Below are positions 35,400 through 47,641 of a DNA stretch of 64,000 nucleotides, one piece after another. Below the pieces are notes generated by a model. That model was not told the origin of the DNA. It made no database searches and worked only from the letters and a program-made list of their open reading frames with translations. Position 1 is the stretch's first letter. The number at the start of each line of letters is the position of its first letter. Origin of the DNA: Sodiomyces alkalinus F11 (Eukaryota; Ascomycota; Sordariomycetes; Glomerellales; Plectosphaerellaceae); the NCBI RefSeq assembly GCF_003711515.1, contig NW_021167091.1, positions 429,183 to 493,182 on the forward strand, in the 5' to 3' direction. The position numbers were made by a program, and so were the translations under genes.

Positions 35400-36650
35400 C
35401 TCTTTTTCTTAGGCGGTTCGGGGACTACTATTATATCTAATAACGCCGTAAAGACGTTATGCTCTCTCTCCGCCCTATATTTCTCGAGTTAGCTAAGGTT
35501 AAATCCCCTTACCCTATTAGTATATACCTCCTTAGTCTACGCCCTTTCCTTTACTTTACTTAGGCACTTATCGTTAAATACCGTATACGGCCTCTTATAG
35601 GCGGCGTAACGCCTTTTCTTTAAGTCTATTTTAGCTTTATACGCCGCGAAGCCCCCTTAATACGCCGACTCTACGCTGCTATAATACCCGTATAACGCTT
35701 TTATTACCTAGCACTAACCTGCTTTATATCCGAAGTTAAGATATTTAAAGTACCGTTATAAGGAGATCTTAGGGTTATAGGGTTCGCTATTATAGTATCC
35801 GTAATTAAAGAAGACTCCCTCTTTTACTAGTTATTCCGCGTCCTTAGGGCGGGTAACCTTAATAATTAATAACGCCGTCCACGCTATATTATTCCTGGGT
35901 TTCCTAGCCTTAATCCGGGTAATCGCTATATTATTCTATAGCCGGAGTTCTTATAGCGCCGTATTAGGGTTATAAGTTAGTAGCTACGCTATTAGTATTC
36001 CTTTTACTATAACTTAGTATATTTTCTTATATATCGTGGCTCCTATACCGAATACGCCTTTAACCTAGTTATTCGTATTCGCTATCTATTATTCATTTCT
36101 ATACTTAAATATAATAATTATATCGCCGCTTAGGAGTTATCGCGCGGCTATTACGTTTACGCGGCGGGTAACTTAATTAACCGCCTTAGTAATCTCTTAT
36201 AGGGTTCGGCTTTTAAGGTTAGTCTTAGTATCTCCGTATCGGACTATTAGTTCTTAGGCGTATCGGGTAAGTATAACCTTTACCGGTGCTATCTTAATAC
36301 GTTAGCGCTATACGGGCGTGCTCCCTATTACCTAAGCGTAGGTCTTAGGTTCTATTACCCCGAGTAATTCTATTAGTATACCCTTAATCGCTTATTAAAT
36401 CGTGTCGATAAGCCTTTTAATCGTGAGGGGGGGTATATCGCTACTAAGTTATTAGCGTAGCGGCTTCCCTATAATAGTCTTATAGTATTATATTTAAAGG
36501 ATCTTCTATACTAGCTTCAGCGCCTTATCGGCGCTTACCCCGTTAGCTAATAATCCGGAAAATTAGGTACGTAGTTTATATAGTATGCCTTTAGTACGCC
36601 CGCTCGGTGCCTAGGATTTTTAGGGCTCTCCCGGGGCTACGCGCCCCGGG
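35400..36650 (-). pseudogene. LINE-B ORF1, gag-like
   Basis: The zinc-knuckle remnant RYFKYLNFGYKAG near 35715-35760 fits RCFKCLNFGHKAG-type knuckles after Cys/His to Tyr changes. The rest is a charged region broken by stops. Limits are approximate. Confidence 0.65.
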
Positions 36651-36876
36651 TTAATTCTAGTCGTCGTATTCTAGGCACTCTATAGTGGTATACTAGTATC
36701 GTGTCTAGTTAGCTTTACGGGCCGCCCTATAGTATATAACTCACCGCGCCCTCTAGTCTCGCTACGATATCGGTCTCCGGTGCTTTTAAGGGCGTAGAGT
36801 CCGAATCCGATATCAGAATTAATTTTATCGATAATACGGCACCTTAGGGTCACTTTCGGCTTAACGATGCTTATTT

Positions 36877-37018
36877 CACGGTGTAGTTAGTTGCTAGCCT
36901 TTAATTAAATTAATCTATTATTATAACTCTTAATTACTATCTTCCACCTCTTTTCTCTAAATAATACTAATAAGCCGCTATACCACGATAGCTTTTTTAC
37001 CGCTATAGCCTTTTGCTC
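36877..37018. other. AT-rich junction between LINE-B and the MULE
   Basis: This may hold the terminal inverted repeat and 5' UTR of the MULE. I could not pair it with a matching end near 39300, so TIRs are unproven. Confidence 0.4.
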
Positions 37019-39300
37019 TCGGCTCTAAAGAATTTAACGATCTACTCGCTAATATTAACGACTTCGCCCGCGACTAGGGCTACACTATCGCTAAGCGTCG
37101 TAGAACTAACCTTAATAAGGATAGGAACTATTATCGCTATAATCTTTACTACGATCGCGGTAGTAGTAGACGCGAGACTACTATTACTAGAGCGCGCCCT
37201 AATACTGCCTCTCGGAAAATAGGCTACCCTTTTACTATAAAGGCGAATTTAATTAATAATCGCTAGTTTAGCACGATTATAAATCCCGACTATAACCACG
37301 AAGCAAGCCTTAATATTTCCACCTATCTAATCTATTATAAGAGGACCTAGAGCGATAAGCAGAAGTAGGAGATCCACTAGTACTTTAAAATAACCCTAGC
37401 CTTAGCTCGTGATATCGTAGCGTTAATAAGGGAGAAATATCCGGATTAGGTAAATTATTAAAGTCCTTATAGTAGGCACGTTTACTAATATCTTCTCTTC
37501 TCTATAGATCTAGTTAACGGCCGATATTAAAAATAAGATATCTAAGGCTCCCGAAGCTCTCTTACTAGCTATATACCAATATAAGCCCTAATTAAGGAAT
37601 TCGAAGAGCGCGGTATTATACACTATTATCGTTAGCTTAGTGGTAAAATCACGGCTATTCTTTAGCTCCTTCCCTGGTACGAAGAGATATAGAAGCTTAA
37701 CTCTAAGGTTATAATCTACGATAGAACGTATAAGACTAATCGCTTTAATATACCGTTTATAAATATCTATAGTATCACGAATATCCAGACCACCTTTAAT
37801 ATCGCCTTCGCCCTCGTAAATAAAGAAGACTTTAAAGCCTATAAATAAGTCCTCTAGCATCTCGACACCTATCACGCCTCCCTTAGTATTATAAAACCAC
37901 TAACTATAATCACCGACTTTAAGAAGGTATTTAAGAACACGGCTAAGGCTATTTTCCCCGATTCCTACTAGCAGATTTATATATAGCATATAATAAAGAA
38001 TATACAGGGCAAAGTCAAAACCCTCTAAAAGTAGCCTAATGATACGAACCTTTAAAATAACCATAACGACGATCTGGATTATAATCGCGAGGTACCTCTT
38101 TTTAGTAAGCTTTCAGGGCGTTAAGAAAGTCCGATTAATAGTACTATTCCTTAATAAGCAGATATAACGAATAACCCGCGCGGCTTTAATAGTCTAGAAG
38201 GCCGTTATATACGCTAAAACAGAAAAGGATTATAAACAGGTATAGCTACGAATCCTTTAGCTTTTCCCGGAATAAGAGGCTATTATATAGTATATCCTTA
38301 CCACTTAGATACCCTAGCGCTATCAGTTTATTACTTATTATATCTCGAACTATCGTAACTTCGGTATTCGCGTTATATCGCGTATAGAGTCTAGCTATAA
38401 ACAGATTAAGAGCTATTTACTAAACTCTACGACTAATCTTAAATTTCTTACCGAGCGTATCGAGTAGATAGTTAAGAACTAGTAAGTAACGTATAAAAAG
38501 GACTAAGCTAATAAAGCCTCGCACTAGATATAGGAGTACTATACCCGAAATTAGATAGAAGATACCCGAACTAGATATAGCAGGTATACTTTAAGTCTAC
38601 TAAGAACATAGTATCGCCTTACCCTTAGTATCTTAAAGCAAATAACGCCGGCGACCGATTATATATATTAGTTTAGAATATAGTTTAGCGTTCCCTGCGT
38701 ACACGATATTATTAAGAGAGAGTAAGAATGACCGCCGCGGGCGTTTAGCTATCTAGACTTTTACCCCTATTAGCACTTAGGTCACGACCTTATAGAAGAA
38801 GATCGGCTACGAAGGATCTTAGAACCTATAGTTATTTTAGTTAGTTATAGGCGTCCCCGATTTACGGCTAAAGATATCCCCGTTACCTTAATCCCCCGTA
38901 GTGGTAATCTACGCTGTGGTAACGCTATATCGCGTGCTCGCGATCTATCTAAGTAGGAGCGAGAGGAAGAAAAGATATAGCAGCGCCGAGAAAAGGTTAT
39001 ACGTTAATTTAAGGAACGGCAGGCGGTATAATAATAATAATAATAATAGCTTTAGCTATAGCAGCAGATATTATAGCGTAGAAGAGGAAGTTAAGGGCGC
39101 CCGCGAGGATTACGTAGTATAAGGGAAAAAGGATATAGGAGAGGTCGCGGTAGAATCTTAGTAGCAGAGAATCGTATATAAACTACTTCCGATAGTATAA
39201 GTAGATAGTCTAATACCGATAATACGATTAAGCGGCTATAACGGGATCTACGGCAGTAAGAGGCAGTTAATTAATTAATACGAAAACGCCCTTTTTTTAA
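37019..39300 (+). pseudogene. Mutator-like (MULE) transposase, RIPed
   Basis: In one plus frame, broken by TAG at Gln positions, the protein reads in MULE order. A FAR1-like N-terminal DNA-binding domain is seen at about 37025-37340 (FNDLLANINDFARD, KIGYPFTIKA, NPDYNHEASLN). The DDE core has the first Asp in IIYDRTYKTNRF (codon 37720-37722), the second in IITDFKKVF (codon 37915-37917) and the Glu in SRIESSYK (codon 38386-38388). A SWIM-type zinc region lies at about 38655-38790 (FRIQFSVPCVHDI), followed by the acidic/basic tail. The catalytic residues survive despite the stops. The minus-strand ORF at 37588-37875 is an antisense shadow. This is the only DNA transposon seen in the window. Confidence 0.87.
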
Positions 39301-39599
39301 TTATAACGATAATTTACGGAATACCATCGATCTAACGACAGCGACCACGGGCACGTAATAAGAGCAAAATCGATAAAACTATCGGGATAGAGATTATAAC
39401 TACTACCTCCCTCCCGGGATACTATTATAGCGGTACCGTAATACCGGCACTACGGTATAGCCGGAAGAGTCGTAGGATAGCGTCGCCCCGACCTCGACTA
39501 TGCAGAATTCGTAACGGACTTATTTTTTATAATATAAGCGCTCCCCCCCCGCCCGTGGCAGGATATAGCGCGGAACCGATATAAGACCGAAAGGAGATT

Positions 39600-40740
39600 A
39601 CCGCGCCCCCCGGAACTAAGAGTAACTAAGATTAGGGCAGAAATTCAGGCCTTACTAGCTAATAGGAATATAATTAACTAAGTTATAAAGCTAGTAAAGA
39701 AACTAATCACAATATATAGTACTCGTAAGGACGCCGGTACGATACCGCTAGCATACCTATACGCTACTGTTTATTATATTATCTAAGAGGAACTCCGAAA
39801 AGGGATAAACGGTATAAAAGAGACTTAGGCTAATATCGTAGCCCGGGCTCCCGTAGCGGTACCGCTATAGAACCCTATACCCCTTAAAGTAATCCCTGCT
39901 AGGTATTACCAGGAATTAATTATCCGCTAAAGAACCCTCTCTAAAGACTAGCCCCTTAAGAATAGGACCCTAAAGGAGATTATCTAAGCTATAAACGCCA
40001 CGACTACCCGATACGATACTATAGCGGTATAAAAGCTACCGAGCGGAGATATTTACCTTACCTTTACCGAAAGGGTATAATAGTAGGCTACCTATAAGGA
40101 ATAATAGATTAAGAAGGCCTTTAGTAAAGGAGCTACCCTAGCCGTACATACCTACCCTATACTAGCTAAAGCTATCCCCCGGGAGGTCCTTAGCGCCTTA
40201 TCTGAAATAGACCTACTAGTATCCTTATAAGATATAAACCCCGAGGTAAAAATTATCCGAGTATAATAGCGGGTACCCTACCACAGTACCGGTAAAGTAG
40301 CGCTCCTCCTTATTAAATCGGCTTCGCCGGAAGGGGTAGTAAGCCTTATCCGGAATACCCTCCTCTTTAAGGGGGGTAGCTATATTTATAAACTATATAA
40401 CCCCCACCTTAGCCCTCTAAGGTGCTATAAATACCTATACTTCGGCTACTAAGCGAATAGCTACCCTATAGCAGAGAGGGTATACCGTTACTACGCTAAG
40501 CCTAAATTAGCGTACCCCTAAGGCCTAGGATATTATAAAGCTACGGCGTTAGGGCGCCCCCGCCGTTATACCGCTTATACCGGAGACTATAATACCTTTA
40601 ACGATTTATACCGACTACTAAAAAAGGAGGCTAAGAAGACCCGCGAGGCGTATAAGTACTAAGCTAGGGACTTTAATATTACCCGTTAGACCGAAGCGGT
40701 ATACCCGCGGTAGCTATATATTTTCCCCCCGATTACTATC
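39600..40740 (+). pseudogene. LINE-A (copy 2) ORF1
   Basis: It is colinear with copy 1 ORF1 from LRV-KI-AEIQALLANRN near 39620 to the knuckle remnant KYLYFGY-ANSYP near 40425-40470. It is disabled by many TAA/TAG stops. Confidence 0.72.
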
Positions 40741-40979
40741 GCCTAGGACTAAGACTGACCCCTCCGTAAAGGTAGGGGTTAGCCCCTAAAAAGGACTAGG
40801 GGATAGAAGGACTCCCCGATACTAGGCTTAATAAGCGCTTATATAATCCCCCCGCGGGGCCGATAAGGCACCGTAGTAGGAACCCTAAAGCTAGACCCCG
40901 GTTATACCGGGTATATTATCTTAACCCCCCCCCCCCCCCTCTTTTAATTAATAGAAATCTATATCCTTTCGTAGAATAT

Positions 40980-43900
40980 AGGGAGGAGTTAGGCATAGCG
41001 GGAGCTACCGCTCCGGTACCGCGCCGAGTACTATATAATAGTAATTCAGGAACCCGGCCTTAACCGTTTCACGAAAAACCCCGTATACCCCTCCTAAGGG
41101 GTATACCGGCTAATTTAAGGAGGAGGCCGTGCCCTCCTATATATCTATAAAAGACACCCGCTATACACGAGGACGTAGCGGGCCTACTATAATACCTATA
41201 CGGTTATATTCGGGACCGGAGATAATACCCTTATAATCTAGTTAATCTACTTAGAAAACTATTAATCGGCTAGGATCCTCTAAAACACGCCCCTATAAGA
41301 TATATTCGATATAGCACCGCTACGGGGCCGATATATCCTTATAAGGGACTTTAACCTATATTACCCCTTATAGTTATAGCCACTGCGGTACTACCCCTAA
41401 GCCGATACCCTATTTACCCTTATAACCTAGTAGAACCTTAACCTAGTAACCCCCCCCGGAATAACTATATAGCACTGCCCGGGCCGGCGTGCTAGTAATA
41501 TTAACCTTATATAGATAATATAACGGCTCCGCTATAACTTTAGCGGCCCGGATAAGACCATTATCGGGTCTAACTACTACTTATAAACGGTCCGAATCCT
41601 TATAGAGACGGATACCTTACCGATTACGATAATAATACTACCGCGGGACTTAGCCAGGCCCTGCTAGGTTTAGAAAGACTTTAACCCCTTATAAGTCCCT
41701 TAGCTCGCTACTACACGGCTATAGTAGACCGGCCCCCTTATATTACTAGAAGATATCGACTTAGTATTAGATAACCTAATAGTAGACCTTATAACTATAG
41801 CCGATAAGTCCGCACCGCGCCGCTATAGGGGTACCCCTAAACGCCTATCTACCCTTTAGTGGAACGCGGAGCTAACCGCCCTTACCTAGGAAGTAAGGCG
41901 CCTCCACCGTAAATATATATCTAGGAAGTCCCGGAACCGATAGAATAAATTCTAGGAAGCGGAGAGGCGCTAAGATAAGGCCGTGGCAGTAGCGAAGCGG
42001 ATATACTAGCGGCACCTACTCTACTCGACCAGGAAGGATAATAGCCTTCTCTAACGGCTATAAAAATAGGTATAAACTAAAAAGGGCGTACCACCGGACC
42101 CCTTATTAGTACTACTACTATACTAAGATAATAGCGACTACCTAATAACTATACACGTAAAGAAGGCTAAGGTCCTAAACCGGAAATTCTTCCCCTCCCC
42201 CCCCCCCTCCCTACCGCCCCTAAGCCCCTAAGCGCGGAATCCCCCCCGGGATAGGATATCCGCTAAGATATTACCGTAACGGACGTATAGGGGCGCCTTA
42301 AGAAGATAAAACCCTAGGCGGTACTAAGTCCTGATAGACTCCTAGTAGGGCTCTTAAAAGTATATAAACCCCCCCTATACTAAAGACTTAGTGCTATCTT
42401 TATAGCGTGCCTTAAAACGAGCTACTACCCGAAAAGGTACTACTATACTACTATAATAGTCCTTAAGAAGGAAGGCCGGCCGCCGGCCGACTACAGGATA
42501 GTAAAGGGCTAGCGACCGATATTACTCCTTAGTATAATAGATAAGGTCCTTAAGGGGATACTAGCCGATTAGATCGTAACTGTAGCGGAGGAGTATCGGC
42601 TCCTCCTAAAGGGATAGATAAGTAACCGGATAGAGCGAAGTATAAAGACGGTAGTATAAAAAGCTATAAAGGCTATAAGGGCGAGCTAGGCCTATAACGG
42701 TACTGCTTCGATACTCTAACTAAATATTAAAGGGGCCTTCGATACTATCCCTTATTCCCGCCTTATTAAGGTGCTTAAAAGGAAAGGCTACCCCTAGTAG
42801 CTTAATACCCTAATTAGTAGCTTCCTCCGGGACCGTATAACTTAACTACTACTTAATAGCGAAACGGCCACCCTATAGCACCTCTATAAGGGCGTACCGT
42901 AGGGCTACCCGATCTCTCCTATCCTCTTTAGCCTTTATATCTCCACCCTATACGAAAAGCTAAAAAGGGTCCCTAAAATAATAGTAGTAGGTTTTACCGA
43001 TAATACGAATATTATCGCTTTTAGCAGGATAAAGGTATAGACGCGGTAACGCCTCTCCGCCGCGTAAAGGATATACCTAGACTAGGAGATTATAAGCGGA
43101 CTATAATTCGAACTAGCTAAGTATATCTATATCCCTTTCACGAAGTCACGCTAACCCTTACCCACCCTGCTTCCCCTTAGCGCTACTTCGGTGCCGGCGG
43201 CGGAGGCGATAAGGCTCCTAGGCGTTTAGCTTAATAGGAAGCTTAACTTCCGATAAAACACTAAAAAGGTAAAAAGCCGATTAGCTACCTAAATATAGGC
43301 CCTCTTAAGGCTTAGCGCGGTAGTATAGGGGTATAGCTTCGTAAACGTAAAAAGACTATACCTTATAGTAATACGGCTAGTAATCGTCTATTACGCCTTA
43401 ACCGTTTATAAGATAGGGGCCGGCCCCTAGTATAGCCTTATAGCGATATTTATAACGGTATAGAACCGGTGCCTCCGGTTAATAGCCGGAGCCTATAAAG
43501 CCACGCCGGTTAGGGTCCTTAAAAAAGAGACCTTTATCCCCCCCCTTAACCTATACCTCTTAAGCCTAAGTGCCCGGAAGGTCCGCCGGATATAAGAAGA
43601 GGGAACCGAAGATAAGATATTAGCCAGAGTATACGCCGTAGCGAGAGCTTTAGCGGCACCGAATCGGTACTATAGGACCTATACGGCCCTTGCGTGGATA
43701 GCCTAACTAAACGCCCTAATAACCTAGGCTGGAAACACGGCCTTAAGGAAAGCCCTTATAAGAGAATAGGGTTAAACCTAGGCGGAGGTATAGAGGCCCT
43801 ATACCTATGCCGTAACGGCATTAAGCCGCCCCCCGATATAACGCTCCCTCCGGAAATATAGAGGACTCTTAAAGCTATAGAGTGCCGCACTTACCTAAAT

Positions 43901-44330
43901 CAGATTAGAAAAGCTAGGCCTATAAGCCTTCTTAGTAAAAGTAAGGGTACCGGGATTCCCGATAATAAGGTGCCCTTACGATAATAGGGGGGCAGAAATA
44001 ACGGAGTATAGAGTGCTTTAGTACTAGGATATAGCCGAGGAAAAGCGTAAAGAGCTCTTCGGCGCTATAGGGAGACTATTTATAACTAGAGGAGATCTAT
44101 ACGATATATTAGACTATAATACCGAAGCCGGAATAATAGCTAAGTGGTTCCTATAGCGGAAAAGGCTTAAGGACTTTCGCCTTACCCTTAAAGTTATAGA
44201 GGCTTACGAAAATAAAGATAATACCGAAGCGAGACCGGAGCGGAGACGGAACGGTATAGCGAATTAGTGGATTATCAATAGGGGTCCTATAAGCCGGGAC
44301 CCCGGCGGTATTAGCTCGGCACTAATAGGG
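40980..44330 (+). pseudogene. LINE-A (copy 2) ORF2: endonuclease and reverse transcriptase
   Basis: It is colinear with copy 1: endonuclease DFNLYYPL near 41350-41375, RT box GFTDNTNIIAFS near 42990-43025, and C-terminal VIA-KWFL-RKRLKDFRLTLKV near 44130-44205. Stops are frequent. It lacks the 29-bp duplication of copy 1. Confidence 0.82.
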
Positions 44331-45959
44331 CGCTATTAGTTATCCTTATTTTTATCGCCCTCGGAGGTGCTAATACTACTTTTAACGTACTTAAGGTCTT
44401 ATAGGGATTAGTTAGCTAATTATTACCACTAAGGGCCGTAATAGGGCTAAAAGGAGGCTACCTATAAAGTATTCTAAAATCAGGTCTATCTTACCCTTTA
44501 AACGCTTTATCTAGCGAGATAACTCCTATAACTCCGCCGACGCGGTGCCGCCGCGGCCGTGGCCGGAAGGTAATGCTCGGTTTAGGGCCCGGCTAAAAGA
44601 CCGGGACGCTATCATTAGGCACTCCTTAGCCTAGAAACTTATTAGTAAGGGACTACCACGGCACTAAAAGAGGACGCTTATAGCAGCGATACCGTTATTA
44701 TTAGCGGCCTTTACCACTATATACGCGTTATAGAGATCTATAAGATACTATTACTGTTTTTTAGTAGCGGAGGTGACCTATTAAGACGGTTAGGATACAC
44801 TATTACGGTATACCCGCGGCACCACGGCGGCACTAGCACGACTTATATCCTTATATGGATACCGGCTATTAGTATACTAAAAATAGGCTATACTAGTACC
44901 TATAGTATTAGAATAGGCCTCTATATTATCTAGGTATATACCTAAGCGCTTACTATAACGAATATAACTGTCCTAAGTTAGCTATTACGGCACCGCCTTA
45001 ATACCCCCGGGCTTTATATACGGTATAACACGGATTAAGCCCTTTTTATAACGGTTATAATTATTATTAGTATTAGCGTTATTATTAGGAGAAGATATCT
45101 ACGACTATTAGCACGCTACCGTAAAGGTATTACTATGCCACGAAAAGAACTTATATTAAGCTGCTATTATTAATTACTTATATATATATAGATTATTATT
45201 ATACTATCTAATTAACCCCACGCTACCACGCTACCGCGACGCTACCCGCGAGACACTTATAGTAAAACTATAAGGGGAAAACGACGAGAATCCTAAAGGG
45301 GTTTACTAGTTAGTATAAGCCGTAACGATAAACCTACAGGACCGTAAACAGGAATAGATCGGGAGGAAACCTATGATAAGGTTATTAGCGTTATAGGAGG
45401 AAGAGGGAGGTTTAAGGTATAAAGGCCTCGGGGGATATTAACTATCTAATTCTTATAATAAGGTGGAGTCTTACCCCCCCCTACTTACCGCCGGATATAG
45501 CAGGAACCCACCTAGGGGAGGTAGGAGGCGCCTACCTCCCCTACTCTCTTTATTAACCGAGTAGAAGGAATAAAAGGCACGATCCTCGGGGATATAGAGA
45601 GGCTAAGGCTAGAGGGCCGTGGCCTCCGTACCGCGGAGGCGTGGCGGCACCCCCTTAGCCCTTACTCCGTCGCTAACGATTAGCTTAGGCTAACCTACTA
45701 AACCACTAGCCTACTATACTTCCTATTAGCTATTAGCCTAGAGGTATAATCTAGATATATAGTAGAGACGAATCGGGGCTATATCGGCCCTGTAGCAGTA
45801 CTACTCCACCTAAGGAAGTATATAGGGGTTTTCCCTGGGTTTTACCCGGGTTTTTCCCCCTATAGCCACCCGAGAAGGACCGTATAGCCTAGAAAGGCTC
45901 CTATAGATTAGTTAGGATAGCGGAGTAAGATCGATAATAATAATAATAATAATAATTAT

Positions 45960-46822
45960 AACGATAGATTAATTAAAGGCTATAGCCGTTATGTAAATTA
46001 AAGGCTATAGCCGTTACGTAGATTAACACGTGCCGGATTATTAGCGGTTATAGTACCTGTTAGCACCTAGACTCTAGTCGGAATAACCTTACCCTATATA
46101 CCGTACCGACTACGCGAAACTTACCTTAATAACGATAGCTTAAGGAAAGGAAAAGAGGAAAAGAGGAAAGAGAGAGGAAAAGAGGGAGGTTTATAAGAAA
46201 AGGGGGCGGTAAATTAGCCCTAGGAGCTACTATACCTACTAGGGAATAGTAGCCACGCCCGGCCTATATTATAGCGCCTACCCTAGAAAGCCTACGTAGT
46301 ATAAGAAAGGGAGGTATATAACTATATAAGGGCTACTATAAATAGTAGGTATATAAAGGAGGTTTAGGAATAAATAATAAATAAAGGAAGGAGTAAAGGG
46401 GGGGTAGGCACGCCCCCGCCCTTATAAAAGGGAGGGAGGGTATAAAGAGTGCCGCGGCGAGGGGAAAATAACCTTACCGGATCCGGAATAAAGAAAAGGA
46501 TAGCGGCGAGTAACCGTAGCGGTAGCGTACCGAGGGCGCGTATAACCCGATACGGCGCCTACTAAACTAACTAGCCGACCTCTATTACTTATTAGCCCGG
46601 AGGTAAGATCCGGTTTTCGAATAGCGATAAGAATAGGGCCACGGAGCGATACCGTAGCGGCTACGTATAATAAACCTTATATAAAAAGAGTATAGGGGTT
46701 TTTATCTATTAACGGTTTCCCCTCGAAAATTAGAGAAAGACTATTACCTAGGTGGCTAGCCTAGCTTAGCTAAGCGAGAGCAGAGTAATAAATAATAATA
46801 ATAATAATAATAATAATATATT
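45960..46822 (+). mobile_element. LINE-B 3'-end fragment
   Basis: This is the reverse complement of about 29957-30730, ending in (AAT)n at about 46793-46822. It is a 5'-truncated insertion directly after the tail of LINE-A copy 2. At its start a 26-bp unit (AATTAAAGGCTATAGCCGTT...) occurs twice in tandem (about 45971-46022). Confidence 0.85.
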
Positions 46823-47230
46823 AGAAAATAGCCTAAAGTTTATAAGTACTACCATAAAACCCTTATAGTAAATATTTAGCATTTAAGATATTATTAAGTA
46901 ATATATATAAGCCTATATAAAGATTTAGTAGGGGTATTTTACTTTTAGTTATATTATATAAACTAGAATATATAGTATTAGATACGTAGATATATATATT
47001 ATAAAGCTCGAAGTTATTTCTAGTACTTATTTTATAGCTTTACCTATATCTATTAATTTATAATTAATATATTACTCTTTATTTAGGATTTTCTTATATA
47101 ATATATAGTAATACTAATAAAATTAAATCTCTAACTTCTAAGCTATATTATAGCTTGTTTACTAAACCTATATCAAAACTATGAAGAGAATATTAGTACT
47201 TGACTTTTAATCCATATAGGGTTTTATTTT
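46823..47230. other. AT-rich RIPed spacer, unassigned
   Basis: This is very A/T-rich with no ORF and no match that I can find in the window. It is probably an old repeat. RIP signature ends near 47230, where gene island 2 begins. Confidence 0.45.
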
Positions 47231-47641
47231 TATAATATTTACTCTTTTAGTCTATAAAATAGCAGGGGTCTAAAAAGCAGAGTTTTGGTGTAAAGTGGTA
47301 TCCGAAACAGGGGTACGTCCTAGAAGGGGGGTGGGCACTTAATGCTTATGGTGTGTGTCTACTAATTTTTTGGGGTTTTTCTTAAGTTGTTACAGTGCCT
47401 CCTGTGATTTGCCGTAGTTCCGGTTACGCTGTATCTAACAGAGCTTGGGCCTTTGTGGCTGGCAACCCACGGCCAGCGCTGTGGAAAGCGAACAAACTGG
47501 AATCCGGTGCTTATAATAGCGTAGAATTCGAATCCGATCTCAGACTTGATTTGTATCGATAATACGGCACCTAGGGGTCACTTTTGGCTTGGATGATACT
47601 CTTTTGCTGTAAAATTGTAGGAAATATTCCGAGAGTAATAG
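47231..47641. other. MFS downstream region with un-RIPed sequence
   Basis: This region keeps normal CpA/TpG. It holds the likely 3' UTR of the transporter and a LINE-B 5' relic (47494-47592). The rest shows no recognisable gene. Confidence 0.5.
47494..47592 (-). repeat. Un-RIPed LINE-B 5'-end relic
   Basis: About 99 bp match 36778-36876 (TCCGGTGCTT, GAATCCGAT, TCGATAATACGGCACC, GGGTCACTTT). Differences are mostly the C-to-T and G-to-A changes of the long copy, so this short copy approximates the pre-RIP sequence. It has the same orientation as LINE-B. Similarity may extend left at lower identity. Confidence 0.82.

Larger units (their letters stand above)
29957..36876 (-). mobile_element. LINE-B, near full-length, RIPed
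   Basis: This is a second Tad/CgT1-like family on the minus strand. The 3' tail (ATT)n is at about 29957-29983, followed by a long 3' region (to about 31930), ORF2, ORF1 and a 5' end near 36876. The 3' end matches the fragment at 45960-46820 in reverse complement (GCTTAGCTAAGC, TCGAGGGGAAACCG, GGATCCGG). The 5' end is placed where similarity to the relic at 47494-47592 stops. The element interrupts the 3' UTR of LINE-A plus copy 1. Confidence 0.85.
39341..45956 (+). mobile_element. LINE-A plus copy 2, full-length, RIPed
   Basis: This is the only copy whose two ends both lie in the window: the 5' signature at 39341 (CGACCACGGGCACG) and an (AAT)n tail at about 45930-45956. It spans 6.6 kb. C runs lie at about 39541-39550 and 40927-40940. 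ORF1 is at about 39600-40740, ORF2 at about 40980-44330, and an unusually long 3' UTR of about 1.6 kb follows. It follows the MULE directly. Confidence 0.88.

Noticed and set aside
37013..37222. Hydrophobic 69-codon ORF suggesting a membrane peptide
   Set aside because: It is out of frame with the MULE transposase N-terminus, which reads FAR1-like in another frame of the same strand.
38901..39122. 73-codon ORF with an Asn run
   Set aside because: It overlaps the C-terminal tail of the MULE transposase in a different frame; the Asn run is an (AAT)n microsatellite.
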